Positions 36,601-44,509 of a DNA stretch of 64,000 nt are shown here, in pieces; positions within the stretch are counted from its first letter, which is position 1, and each line of letters opens with the position of its first letter. The notes under the pieces were generated by a model. The model was given only the letters and a program-made list of their open reading frames with translations. It did no database searches and was not told the origin of the DNA. Source of the DNA: Cellulosimicrobium cellulans (lineage in GTDB: Bacteria > Actinomycetota > Actinomycetes > Actinomycetales > Cellulomonadaceae). The stretch covers positions 186,001 through 250,000 of the forward strand of contig NZ_JAFGYF010000004.1 in the NCBI RefSeq assembly GCF_016921195.1, read 5' to 3'. The position numbers and the translations under genes are program-made.

Positions 36601-38327
36601 GGACCGAGGCCGACGGCGTCACCGTGCACGTCCCGATCTCCGTCCTCAACCGCGTCGTCCCCGACGGGTTCGACTGGATGGTGCCGGGCCTGCTCGACGA
36701 GCTCGCCACCGCGACGATCCGCTCGCTGCCCAAGCCGGTCCGCGTCCAGCTCGTGCCCGCGCCGGACGTCGCGCGCGACGTCGTCGCCTGGCTCCGCGAG
36801 CACACGCCCGCCTGGGAGGACATGGCCCGCGCGGGGGACATGGCCGAGCCGTTCCACGTCGCGTTCACGCGCGCCGTCCGGGCGCTGCGCGACGTCGTCA
36901 TCCCCGACGACGCGTGGGGCCCCGAGCAGGAGGCGCGCCTGCCCGCGCACCTGCGCATGACGTTCCGCGTCGAGGACCCGCGCGGCCGGGGCGGGTCCGT
37001 CGTCCTCGACGAGTCGAAGGACCTCCTCGCGCTCCAGCGCCGCCTCGCCACCCAGAACCAGGCGGCGGTGCGGGCAGCGGTCAAGGGCGCGGTGGGCGCT
37101 GCTCTCCGCGAGGCGGCGTCGGGGTCGGGTGCGTCGGTCTCTGGGTCGGGTCCGGCGGCGGAGGGGGCGTCGGTGCTCGGGCTGCCATCCGCGCCGCTCG
37201 TTCCTCACGGCGCTCCCGCCAGGCCCGCCACGCCCTTCGCATCCGACGCCCCCTCCCCCGCCTCCGCGTCCGGCTCGCCGACACGCCGCGGACGGGGCAC
37301 GGCGCAGGACAGCGCAGGGTCGCCCTCGGCGTCCGGTTCGCCACGGCGAGGCGACGCGCCGCCCGCGGACCCCACCACGGCCACGCTCGTCGGCGAACGC
37401 ACCAACCTGACCACCTGGCCCGACGACCTCACCGACGGGCGGCTACCCGCGGCGGTGTCGACGGACCTCGGAGGTGGGGTCGTCGTGCGGGGGTACCCGG
37501 CGGTCGTCGAGGAGCAGGACGCGAAGGGCGAGCCGGTCGTCGCGCTGCGCGTGCTGGCCGACGCGAACGCGCAGGCGCGCGAGCACGCGCGGGGCGTGCG
37601 GCGCCTGCTGCTGTCCGAGACGGCGCTCCAGACCGGGCGCATCACGAGCCGGTGGAACGGGACGCAGTCGCTCACGATGGCGGCCAGCCCGTACCGGAAC
37701 ACGGACGCGCTCGTCGCGGACCTCCAGCTCACCGCGGTGGTCGCGCTGACGAGCGGAGGCAGCGGGCAGTACGGCACGCAGCCGGACGTCGCGGCGATCC
37801 GCGACGCCGACGCCTACGCGGCGGCGCGGGCGTTCGTGCGGACGCACCTGGAGGACCAGGTGCACCAGGTCGTCGGGCACGTGGTCGCGGCGCTCACGGC
37901 GTCGCGGAACCTCGACGCGGAGATCCGCGCGTCGAACAGCCTCGCGCTGCTCAACACCCTCACCGACCTGCGCGACCAGGCCGCGGGCCTGATCCACGAC
38001 GGCTTCGTCTCCCAGACCCCGCCCCGACGCCTGCCGCACCTGACGCGCTACCTCCGGGCGGCGTCGTACCGGCTGGAGAAGGCGCAGGGGAACCCGAACC
38101 GCGACGCCGAGCTCGCGTGGCGCGTGCACGACGTCGAGGAGGCGTACCAGCGCGCCCGCGCCGCCTACGCCCAGGGCCCGGCCGACCCGGTCCGCGCCGC
38201 GGACCTCGCCGAGGTCAGGTGGCTGATCGAGGAGCTGCGCGTCTCGCTGTTCGCGCAGCAGCTCGGGACCGACGGGCCGGTGAGCGAGAAGCGCATCCGC
38301 AAGCTCCTCACGCCTGACGGCTGGTGA
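33636..38327 (+). CDS. hrpA: HrpA-type DEAH-box ATP-dependent RNA helicase
   Basis: 1563 residues from GTG 33636 (TTG 33618 is an alternative). An Arg-rich disordered N-terminus of about 90 residues precedes the helicase core: AGETGSGKTTQLPK (residues about 115-128), DEAH near 214, SATID, and the motif VI stretch SANQRSGRSGRVADG. The OB/ratchet domains and the long bacterial C-terminal domain (DUF3418) follow. HrpA acts on mRNA and stalled ribosomes. Two Ser/Gly/Ala/Pro-rich linkers, at about residues 682-703 and 1157-1255, contain the same peptides AAEGAS and ADPTTA; the second is enlarged by a palindromic repeat element. Confidence 0.95.
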   Translation: MSTEPAANQPDARPPQRDGAAEGTPREGRGRRGNRRRRGDRPTSSTPTNAAPTRRSRGERTRSGPRQVSRAQLERAAQARETVTVPPITYPEQLPVSARRADIAAAIRDHQVVIVAGETGSGKTTQLPKIALELGRGRKGQVGHTQPRRIAARTVAERIAEELGTELGGVVGYQVRFTDTSSEDTLVKVMTDGILLAQIQRDPELLAYDTIIVDEAHERSLNIDFLLGYLARLLPRRPDLKLVITSATIDSERFAQHFSPAHLASLGGAPDYVVDALPDAAPVVEVSGRTYPVEIRYRPLSPDVDPGAGTGTKAKGRAGAEEKDLVTGIVDACDELMREGPGDILVFLSGEREIHDAADALTGHLKDRVTDPKHPQRVEILPLYARLSSAEQHRVFQAHSSRRIVLATNVAETSLTVPGIHYVVDPGTARISRYSKATKVQRLPIEPVSQASANQRSGRSGRVADGIAVRLYSEDDFLSRPEFTEPEILRTSLASVLLQMISVGVVETPDEVARFPFVEPPDTRAVRDGVQLLTELGALATSDGVTRLTEVGRVLAQLPMDPRLARMIWEGSRLGVAREVAIIAAVMSIQDPRERPAEVRAQADQAHARFTDPHSDFLTYLNVWEYVREQQHELSSSAFRRLCKAEYLNFLRIREWQDVVAQLREMSKPLGIDMSYAPRAGRSGSGSAAEGASGSPAADPTTAPESQAYKRVWDGDTIHKALLSGLLSQIGMQDTGDVKASSVAHLKGEARAKALRRAQKQARNEYTGARGARFAIFPGSPLSKKPPAWIMAGELVETSRLWARDVARIQPEWAEDLAGDLARRTYSEPHWSTKRGAAIATEKVLLYGVPIVADRKVLYAKVDPEAAREMFVRHALVQGEWTTHHRFFHDNRKLLEEAEELEARSRQRGLVVDDDVLFDFYDERVPDDVVSAAHFDRWWKTARRRDPDLLTFTLEQLVPDAEQIDTSQFPETWPQGELTLPLTYQFQPGTEADGVTVHVPISVLNRVVPDGFDWMVPGLLDELATATIRSLPKPVRVQLVPAPDVARDVVAWLREHTPAWEDMARAGDMAEPFHVAFTRAVRALRDVVIPDDAWGPEQEARLPAHLRMTFRVEDPRGRGGSVVLDESKDLLALQRRLATQNQAAVRAAVKGAVGAALREAASGSGASVSGSGPAAEGASVLGLPSAPLVPHGAPARPATPFASDAPSPASASGSPTRRGRGTAQDSAGSPSASGSPRRGDAPPADPTTATLVGERTNLTTWPDDLTDGRLPAAVSTDLGGGVVVRGYPAVVEEQDAKGEPVVALRVLADANAQAREHARGVRRLLLSETALQTGRITSRWNGTQSLTMAASPYRNTDALVADLQLTAVVALTSGGSGQYGTQPDVAAIRDADAYAAARAFVRTHLEDQVHQVVGHVVAALTASRNLDAEIRASNSLALLNTLTDLRDQAAGLIHDGFVSQTPPRRLPHLTRYLRAASYRLEKAQGNPNRDAELAWRVHDVEEAYQRARAAYAQGPADPVRAADLAEVRWLIEELRVSLFAQQLGTDGPVSEKRIRKLLTPDGW
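37160..37256. repeat. Palindromic repeat element inside the helicase gene
   Basis: GGAGGGGGCGTCGG (37160-37173) is repeated in inverse at 37243-37256. Between them is a core from CATCCGCGCCGCTCGTTCCTC to GGCCCG (37186-37227), which matches the core at 20806-20843 apart from two 2-nt indels and one substitution. It is translated in frame as part of a disordered linker. A related left arm without the core occurs at about 35695-35714 in the first linker. Confidence 0.8.
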
Positions 38328-38331
38328 CACG

Positions 38332-38358
38332 GGGCGGCGCACGGCGTGGGCGCCGCCC
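38332..38358. terminator. Bidirectional hairpin between hrpA and the GH114 gene
   Basis: GGGCGGCGC (38332-38340) pairs perfectly with GCGCCGCCC (38350-38358) around a 9-nt loop, in the 43-bp gap between the convergent stops at 38327 and 38371. Confidence 0.7.
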
Positions 38359-38370
38359 GCCGCCCGGCGG

Positions 38371-39306
38371 TCAGCAGGTCTCGAACACGTACGAGTAGGG
38401 CTCGCCCGTCTCCTCGACGGGGTCGAACCCGCTCACGTCCGTGTCGGGCGTGACGAGGTAGAGGTCGCGCAGCACGGTCAGGGGTGCGCGGTCGCCGAGA
38501 GCGCAGACGTCGGCGAACGTGAGGCCCTCGCCCGCGAGCGGGCCGGGGTACTCGACCTGCAGCACGTGGTCCCCGTACACGTCGGTGTACGCGGAGCACT
38601 CGTCCCAGACCGCGCACTCCTCGGTCACGGCGAAGTCAAAGCCAAGGTCGTCGTGCGCCACCTGCGTGATCTCCGCGGCGTTCTTCTGGGCGATGGCGAG
38701 CCCGGCGTCGTGCGCGAGACCGACGTACGCCGTCGCGAGCGCGTGCGCGCCGGCCTCGTCGAACTGGTCGAACCGGGTCCAGGTGTCGAGGTTGTCGATC
38801 TCGACGGCGTCGAACCCGTCGTCGGCGCACCCCGTGACGACCGGGCCGAGGAGGTCGAGGATCCCGTCCCGCTGCGCGGCGGTCGAGGGGTCGAGCACGA
38901 ACTCGTCCGGCCAGTCGGGGTCGATCACGAGCTCCCCGCCCGCGTCGTGCAGCAGGAGCTCCTCGTGGTCGAGCCAGAGGTCGGCGTCGTCGGGCTGCGT
39001 CTGGAACCCGTTGACGTAGCAGACGTTGTACGCGCCCGGGAGCGGCGCTGCCGTCGCGTCGCGCACCACCACGTCGGGGGTGACCGGCCCCGATCCCGCG
39101 TCGACCTGGTCGTAGGCACCGCCGAGCTGGTAGTCGAGGATCCCGCTCGTGGGCGGCAGCTCGACCGCCCCCGCGGTCGTCGCGTCAGTCGTGGCCGTGC
39201 GCGCCGCGTCCGGGACCGGGCTCGTGCCGCCGACGGCGGGCCCGCCCGCGCACGCGGTCAGCACCAGCGCCGAGCCGAGCGCCAGGCCGGTCGTCGTTCG
39301 TCTCAT
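38371..39306 (-). CDS. GH114-like endo-alpha-1,4-polygalactosaminidase lipoprotein
   Basis: 311 residues with a lipoprotein signal (SALVLTACAGG). The catalytic domain spans residues about 55-310: GILDYQLGGAYD, NVCYVNGFQTQPDD, the acidic active-site stretch GFDAVEIDNLDTW, LAIAQKNAAEI, and FDFAVTEECAVWDECSAY. These are the conserved blocks of glycoside hydrolase family 114 (PF03537), whose characterised members cut alpha-1,4-linked galactosamine polymers such as fungal galactosaminogalactan. It follows the aldolase gene on the same strand after 82 bp, so it probably ends the GH4-aldolase transcript and works outside the membrane to release oligomers. Confidence 0.85.
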   Translation of the reverse strand: MRRTTTGLALGSALVLTACAGGPAVGGTSPVPDAARTATTDATTAGAVELPPTSGILDYQLGGAYDQVDAGSGPVTPDVVVRDATAAPLPGAYNVCYVNGFQTQPDDADLWLDHEELLLHDAGGELVIDPDWPDEFVLDPSTAAQRDGILDLLGPVVTGCADDGFDAVEIDNLDTWTRFDQFDEAGAHALATAYVGLAHDAGLAIAQKNAAEITQVAHDDLGFDFAVTEECAVWDECSAYTDVYGDHVLQVEYPGPLAGEGLTFADVCALGDRAPLTVLRDLYLVTPDTDVSGFDPVEETGEPYSYVFETC

Positions 39307-39388
39307 GTGCTCGTTCCTCTCGTCGTGACGCGCTGCCCGCGCGCCATGGTGGGGGTGCCGATCAGGAGATGCAGGACGGTCCGAGGTG

Positions 39389-40237
39389 TCAGGCGAACAC
39401 CTGGGTGCAGAGCCGGTCGACGGCGTCGCGCACAGCCCCTCGCGCCGGGGCGAGGTACTTGCGGGGGTCAGTAACCCCGTCGTTCGCGTCGAGGAAGTCT
39501 CGCACCTGACGCGTGTAGCCGACGTTGAGCGCGGTCCCGACGTTGATCTTCCGGATCCCGCGTGCGACGGCGTCGCGCAGCATCGCGGCAGGCACGCCGG
39601 ACGACCCGTGCAGCACGAGCGGGACGGGGACCTCGGCGGCGATCCGCTCGACGAGGTCGAGGTCGAGCTCCGCGGTCGTGCTCGTCATGGCGTGGGAGCT
39701 GCCCACGGCGACGGCGAGCCCGTCGACACCGGTCGCGGCGACGAATGACGCCGCCTCGTGCGGGTCGGTCCGCACGCCGGGTGCGTGCGCACCGTCCTTG
39801 CCGCCGATCGCGCCGAGCTCGGCCTCGACCCACAGCGTGGTGTCGTGCGCGGACAGGGTGAGGTCGCGGGTCGTGGCGACGTTGTCCGCGTAGTCGAGGT
39901 GGGCGGCGTCGACCATGATCGACGTGATCCCGAGCCGCCACGCCTGGTCGACGACCTGGCGCGCGAGGTCGACGTCCTGGACGTGGTCGAGGTGCAGCGA
40001 GACCGGGACCCGTGCCGCGACGGCGATCTCCCGGCACGCGGCGACCAGCGCCGTCATGCGCCCCTCGTGGTAGCGGACGGCGTTCTCGCTGATCTGCAGG
40101 ATGCCGGGAGCCCCGGAGTCCTCGAGGCCGGCGACGACGCCCTCGGCGTGCTCGAGCGTGATGACGTTGAACGCGAGCACGGCGGCGCCGTCGCGCGCTG
40201 CCGCAGCGACGAGGTTCCCCGTCGCGGCCAGGGTCAC
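39389..40237 (-). CDS. Class II ketose-bisphosphate aldolase, probably tagatose-1,6-bisphosphate specific
   Basis: 282 residues from GTG 40237, overlapping the GH4 stop (GTGA). It is a class II aldolase TIM barrel: AFNVITLEHAEGVV, the zinc/catalytic stretch VSLHLDHVQDVD, VEAELGAIGGKDG, VLHGSSGVP with the second zinc His, and RKINVGTALN for phosphate binding. The length and GSSHAMTSTTAELDLDL region fit the KbaY/GatY/FbaA group. Context (SIS isomerase, LacC-like kinase) favours tagatose-1,6-bisphosphate, cleaved to dihydroxyacetone phosphate and glyceraldehyde phosphate. Fructose bisphosphate cannot be excluded. Confidence 0.85.
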   Translation of the reverse strand: MTLAATGNLVAAAARDGAAVLAFNVITLEHAEGVVAGLEDSGAPGILQISENAVRYHEGRMTALVAACREIAVAARVPVSLHLDHVQDVDLARQVVDQAWRLGITSIMVDAAHLDYADNVATTRDLTLSAHDTTLWVEAELGAIGGKDGAHAPGVRTDPHEAASFVAATGVDGLAVAVGSSHAMTSTTAELDLDLVERIAAEVPVPLVLHGSSGVPAAMLRDAVARGIRKINVGTALNVGYTRQVRDFLDANDGVTDPRKYLAPARGAVRDAVDRLCTQVFA

Positions 40238-41550
40238 AGGGCACCCGCCGGGACGAGGGCGCGGAGCGGCTCGGGCAGCAGGTCCCCGTGTGCCGCGACG
40301 AGCTCGTCGCACAGGGCCCAGATCTGCTCCGGCGTGAGGGTCGAGGACGCGTTCGGGTCCATGAGCACGGCCTGGCGGACGAGCCGGGGGTCGCCGGTGC
40401 GCGCTGCCTCCACGGTCAGCGCCCCGACGGAGACGTACGGCTGGTTGAGCGCCGCGCACTGGACGGGCAGCAGCCCCATCGGCACAGGACGCAGCCCGTC
40501 GCCGTCGACCGCCGCCGGGACCTCGACGACCGCGCCCTGCGGCAGGTTGTCGATCAGGCCGCGGTTCGGGACGTTGACGTGCACCTCGCGCGGCGTCCCG
40601 GTGACGAGCGAGTGGATGATCTGGGGCGCGTACTCGCTCGCGCCGTCCTCGAGCGCGAGGTCCTCGCCGGCGGCGAGCGCACGCCGCGCCGCCTCGAACT
40701 CCGCGACGTTCTCCCGGCTGATGCCGACGTACTCGAGCGGCTGGAGGCGGTAGCGCTCGACCTGCTCGTCGGAGCGGAGGAACCACGGCAGGTACTCGGA
40801 GGAGTGCTCGCTCGTCTCCGTCGGGTAGTAGCCGAGGCGGCGGAAGATCTCGACCCGGACGCGACGCTCGAGCCCGGGGTCTCGGCGGATCGTCTCGCGC
40901 AGCCGGGGGTACAGCGACTCGCCCCGGTGCTCCCACTCGAGCAGCCACGCCTGGTGGTTGACGCCCGCGGCCCGGTACCGCGTCTCCTCCACCGGGACGC
41001 CCACGAGCTCCGCGAGGTCGTGCGCGGTCCAGTAGACGGAGTGGCAGAGCCCGGCGACCTTGAGGTCGGGGGCGACGCTGGAGACCCACCACACGTTCAT
41101 CGCCATCGGGTTCGTGTAGTTGAGCAGCCACGCCTGAGGGCACAGCTCGCGCATGTCGGTCGCTATTCCCTCGAGCACCGGGAAGGTGCGCAGCGCGCGG
41201 AACACGCCACCGACGCCGGTCGTGTCGCCGATGGTCTGGCGCAGGCCGTGGCGTGCGGGGATCTCGAGGTCCTTCAGCGTCGCGTCGATGCCGCCGACCT
41301 GGATCATGTTGACGACGAAGTCGGCACCGTCGAGGGCCCGGCGACGGTCGGCGTACGCCTCGACGGTGGCCGACGCCCCGAGCTGGCTGCTCACCTGACG
41401 CGCGGTGCCCTCGGCGACGCGGAGCCGCTCGGGGTCGATGTCGTGCAGCACGAGGCGGGCGTCGGCGAGCTCCGGGTAGCGCAGGATGTCGGCGACGAGC
41501 TGGCGGGTGAAGACGACGCTCCCGGCGCCGACGAACGCGATGCTGACCAT
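40234..41550 (-). CDS. GH4 family glycosidase, alpha-galactosidase (MelA)-like
   Basis: 438 residues from ATG 41550. The Rossmann start SIAFVGAGSVVFTRQLVADILRYPELADARLVLHDIDPERL binds NAD; NMIQVGGIDATLKDLEIPARHGLRQTIGDTTGVGG and LLNYTNPMAMNVWWV follow. GLCHSVYWT carries the Cys metal ligand of the MelA group and AAGVNHQAWLLE the His. GH4 enzymes cleave alpha- or beta-glycosides by NAD/Mn-assisted oxidation and elimination in the cytoplasm. Alpha-galactosides or alpha-galactosaminides imported by the nearby ABC system are the likely substrate. It leads the run to the aldolase and GH114 genes and diverges from the DeoR gene across a shared operator. Confidence 0.9.
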   Translation of the reverse strand: MVSIAFVGAGSVVFTRQLVADILRYPELADARLVLHDIDPERLRVAEGTARQVSSQLGASATVEAYADRRRALDGADFVVNMIQVGGIDATLKDLEIPARHGLRQTIGDTTGVGGVFRALRTFPVLEGIATDMRELCPQAWLLNYTNPMAMNVWWVSSVAPDLKVAGLCHSVYWTAHDLAELVGVPVEETRYRAAGVNHQAWLLEWEHRGESLYPRLRETIRRDPGLERRVRVEIFRRLGYYPTETSEHSSEYLPWFLRSDEQVERYRLQPLEYVGISRENVAEFEAARRALAAGEDLALEDGASEYAPQIIHSLVTGTPREVHVNVPNRGLIDNLPQGAVVEVPAAVDGDGLRPVPMGLLPVQCAALNQPYVSVGALTVEAARTGDPRLVRQAVLMDPNASSTLTPEQIWALCDELVAAHGDLLPEPLRALVPAGAL

Positions 41551-41613
41551 GTCGACGATCCTCGGCGCCGTCGAGCGCACTGTGCAAGAATGCGATCAGA
41601 TTTCGCTGATAAC

Positions 41614-41631
41614 ACTCACTTTGATTGAGCG
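41614..41631. promoter_or_regulatory. DeoR-type operator, copy 1
   Basis: ACTCACTTTGATTGAGCG lies between the divergent GH4 and DeoR genes. It matches the sequence at 48807-48824 at 14 of 18 positions and contains the dyad CTCA-N7-TGAG. The shared motif at both promoters of this sugar region suggests the DeoR protein's binding site. Confidence 0.7.
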
Positions 41632-41694
41632 ATTTGCCTCGTCCGGGCACCGAGAGCCTCGGGCGTCCGCCCACCCACCGCCGGAAGGAAGCGC

Positions 41695-42552
41695 ATGTCC
41701 GTCGCACCCGACGCCGCGCCCCGCGCGATCTCCCACAAGCGCAGCGACCGCATGATGCGGGCGTTGACGTACGTCAACGAGCACGGCACGGCACGCCTCA
41801 CGGAGCTGGTCCGTGAGCTCGGCGTCTCGTCGGCCACGATGCGGCGCGACCTCGCGGACATGGAGGAGCAGGGCCTCGTGCTCCGCACGCACGGCGGGGT
41901 GCGCGCCCTCGACCCCACGACGGAGGTCCCGGTGCTCCTGCGCGACTCCCGGTTCCGCGAGGCGAAGCTGCGCATCGCCCAGCACGCCGCCGGGCTGCTC
42001 CCGCCGGGGCGCTACTCCGTCGCGATCAGCGGCGGCACGACGGCGGCGGCCGTCGCGCGCGCCCTGGCGACACGACCCGACCTCGCGATCGCCACGAACG
42101 CGCTGACGACGGCGACCGAGCTCGCCGCACGCAGCAACCTGCAGGTCATCATGACCGGCGGGTTCGTCCGGTCGAGCTCGCTGGAGGCCGTCGGCGTGCT
42201 CGCCGAGCACACGTTCAACGCGATCAACGTCGGCACCGCGTTCCTGGGCACGGACGGCATCAGCGTGCGCGGCGGCGCGACGACGCACGACGAGACGGAG
42301 GCGCGCACCAACCACGCGATGGTCGCGCACGCCGAGCGCGTCGTCGTGGTCGCGGACGGGTCGAAGGTGGGGCGCGTGACGCTCGCCAAGATGGCGGACC
42401 TCGAGGAGATCGACGTGCTCGTGACGGACTCGTCCGCCGACCCGGCGGCGCTCGACGCGATCGCCGCGGCCGGCGTCGACGTCCAGGTCGTGCCCGACGA
42501 CGGTCCGGTCGCGGCCGTGCAGCCGGCCGAGAGGCCGACCGCGCAGCCCTGA
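41695..42552 (+). CDS. DeoR-family sugar regulator
   Basis: 285 residues from ATG 41695, with GGAAGGAA about 5 nt upstream. The winged helix RMMRALTYVNEHGTARLTELVRELGVSSATMRRDLADMEEQGLVLRTHGGV is followed by the DeoRC sensor domain (AISGGTTAAAVARAL, TMTGG-type IMTGGFVRSSSLEAVG, FLGTDGISVRGGATTHDETEARTNHAM). DeoR proteins of this class are repressors released by sugar phosphates such as tagatose- or fructose-phosphates. It diverges from the GH4 gene and converges with the kinase operon. It is the likely regulator of both transcripts through the shared 18-bp motif. Confidence 0.92.
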   Translation: MSVAPDAAPRAISHKRSDRMMRALTYVNEHGTARLTELVRELGVSSATMRRDLADMEEQGLVLRTHGGVRALDPTTEVPVLLRDSRFREAKLRIAQHAAGLLPPGRYSVAISGGTTAAAVARALATRPDLAIATNALTTATELAARSNLQVIMTGGFVRSSSLEAVGVLAEHTFNAINVGTAFLGTDGISVRGGATTHDETEARTNHAMVAHAERVVVVADGSKVGRVTLAKMADLEEIDVLVTDSSADPAALDAIAAAGVDVQVVPDDGPVAAVQPAERPTAQP

Positions 42553-42566
42553 CCCCCGCAGCGGGT

Positions 42567-43502
42567 CTACGGCACCGGGAGCGCCACGGTCTCGACCTCG
42601 ACCTCGCCGACGAGACGGCGGGCCAGGTCCGCGTCCAGGACGGCCGCACCGGGGACCTGGGCGTTGGCCGTGCCCGCGGCGGCACCGAGCGCCACCGCCT
42701 CGGCGAGGGACGCTCCCGCGTCGAGCGCGACGAGCATCCCGCCAAGGAACGAGTCGCCGCTCCCCACCGGGAAGCGGCCGACGTGGCCCTCGAGCCGCAC
42801 GCGCAGGACGCTCGTGCCGTCGCTCGCCCACGCCCCCTCCGCGCCGTCCGTGACGACCACGAGGCCGCCCGATCGGTCGCGGAGCCCGGTGACGAGCCCC
42901 GGCCCCCGCGTGTCCACGGGGACGCCCAGCAGCTCCGCCGCCTCGGCCCGGTTCACCTTGACCAGGTCCGGACCCTCGCCCACGGCACCTGCGAGCGCCG
43001 GCCCGTGGCTGTCCACGGCGACGCTGGCACCCGCCGCCCGCAGCCGGCCGACGACGGTGCCGACCACGCTCGGCGCGATCGTGCCGGGGAGGCCGCCGGA
43101 CAGCAGCCACCACCCGCTGTCTCGCGCGGCGAGGTCGAGCGCGAGCCCCACGGCGCGGTCGAGCGTGTCCGGCTCCACGGGGACGGCACTCTCGTAGATC
43201 TCGGTGAGCGCACCGGTCTCTGCGGCAAGGACGGAGACGCACGTGCGGGTCGGGTGGGTTCCTGGCACGACGTGCAGGTCCACGCCGTCGGCCCTCGCCC
43301 CGGCCGCGACGTCCTCGCCCGACCCCCCGGCGAGGACCGCCACCGCCGCCGTACGGGCGCCGAGCGTCGCGGCGGCACGAGCCGCGTTGAGCGCCTTGCC
43401 TCCGCCGACGCGACGGACCTCGCGCGGGCGCTGGATCCCCTCGAGCGCGTCGACGACGTACGTGACGTCGAGCGACGGGCTGAGGGCGAGCGCGGAGATC
43501 AT
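42567..43502 (-). CDS. PfkB kinase of the LacC/FruK type (probable tagatose-6-phosphate kinase)
   Basis: 311 residues, ATG 43502 overlapping the previous stop (ATGA). Features are ALALSPSLDVTYVVDAL, the substrate loop GGGKALNAARAAATLGA, and the anion-hole/base motif PVGSGDSFLGGMLVALDAG. The opening and the GGGKALN loop place it with LacC tagatose-6-phosphate and FruK 1-phosphofructokinases rather than ribokinases. In this context it should make tagatose-1,6-bisphosphate for the aldolase at 39389. It is the last gene of the six-gene operon. Confidence 0.83.
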   Translation of the reverse strand: MISALALSPSLDVTYVVDALEGIQRPREVRRVGGGKALNAARAAATLGARTAAVAVLAGGSGEDVAAGARADGVDLHVVPGTHPTRTCVSVLAAETGALTEIYESAVPVEPDTLDRAVGLALDLAARDSGWWLLSGGLPGTIAPSVVGTVVGRLRAAGASVAVDSHGPALAGAVGEGPDLVKVNRAEAAELLGVPVDTRGPGLVTGLRDRSGGLVVVTDGAEGAWASDGTSVLRVRLEGHVGRFPVGSGDSFLGGMLVALDAGASLAEAVALGAAAGTANAQVPGAAVLDADLARRLVGEVEVETVALPVP

Positions 43503-44509
43503 GCGAGCGCGGCCCGCAGCGCGGCGAACGTGGCCTGCGCTCCGGTGCCGCCCGGGCCGAGCGTCGACAACGAGCCGGCGCAGGCCGCCCAGCGCACGCG
43601 CTCGGTCTCGTCCTCGATCCCGTGCGCGAGCGCCGCCAGGTATCCGGCGTCGAAGCTGTCACCGGCCCCGGTCGTGTCGACCACCTCCACAGCGAGCCCG
43701 GGGGCCCGCACGACGGCCCCGGCCGGTCCCACGGACCACCCACCGCGCGCACCGTCCTTGACCACGACGCGGGGGCCGCGCGCAGCGACCGCCCGGGCGA
43801 GCGCGACGTCGCGGTCACCGGTGTGCGCCGCGTCCTGAGGACCTGGGCCGAGCGCGCCCGCGACGGCGCGCAGCTCGTTGCGGTTCGGCAGCAGCACGTC
43901 CACGTGGGGCAGCAGGTCCGCGAGCCCGGTCCAGCGCTCGGCGGGGTCCCAGTTCGTGTCGAGGCTCGTCGTCCACCCCCGCTCGCGTGCGGACGCGAGG
44001 ACGGCGGGCAGGTCCGCGGCGAGTCGCGGCTGGAGGAAGTACGACGCGACGTGGACGACGCCGGGCGGCCCGTGCCAGCCGTCGAGCACGGCGAGCGCGT
44101 GCGAGCCCGTGAGGGTCGGGATCGTGCCCGGGACCGTGAGGATCGCCCGGTCGTCCGGCGTGGAGAGGATGACCGAAAGCCCCGTCGCCTCGCGGCGGGC
44201 GACGTCGACGGCGGACACGTCCACCCCGGCGGCGCGCAGCGCGTCGAGGGTGAAGGTGCCGAACGTGTCCGCGCCGACGCGCGCGACGAGCGTCGTCGGC
44301 ACCCCGAGGCGCGCGACGCCGGCGGCCGCGATGCTCGCCGAGCCGCCGAGGACGAGGTCACCGGAGTCCGCGAGCTGCTCGGCCTGGCCGAAGCGCGGGA
44401 CGACGTCACCACGCAGCACGAGGTCGACGTTCGCGTCCCCGACTACGACGACGGGTCGTGGGGCGGCGGTCCGGTCGGGTGCTGCGGGAACGGTGGGGGG
44501 CGTGGTCAT
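43499..44509 (-). CDS. PfkB-family carbohydrate kinase (ribokinase type)
   Basis: 336 residues, ATG 44509 overlapping the permease stop. PVVVVGDANVDLVLRGDVVPRFGQ and VLGGSASIAAAGVARLGVPTTLVARVGAD form the substrate side, and EVVDTTGAGDSFDAGYLAAL contains the catalytic Asp. It is of the ribokinase type and differs from the following LacC-like kinase. Because the operon imports free sugars through an ABC transporter, a first phosphorylation step is needed; this enzyme could phosphorylate galactosamine, N-acetylgalactosamine or galactose at C6 (inference). Confidence 0.82.
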   Translation of the reverse strand: MTTPPTVPAAPDRTAAPRPVVVVGDANVDLVLRGDVVPRFGQAEQLADSGDLVLGGSASIAAAGVARLGVPTTLVARVGADTFGTFTLDALRAAGVDVSAVDVARREATGLSVILSTPDDRAILTVPGTIPTLTGSHALAVLDGWHGPPGVVHVASYFLQPRLAADLPAVLASARERGWTTSLDTNWDPAERWTGLADLLPHVDVLLPNRNELRAVAGALGPGPQDAAHTGDRDVALARAVAARGPRVVVKDGARGGWSVGPAGAVVRAPGLAVEVVDTTGAGDSFDAGYLAALAHGIEDETERVRWAACAGSLSTLGPGGTGAQATFAALRAALA

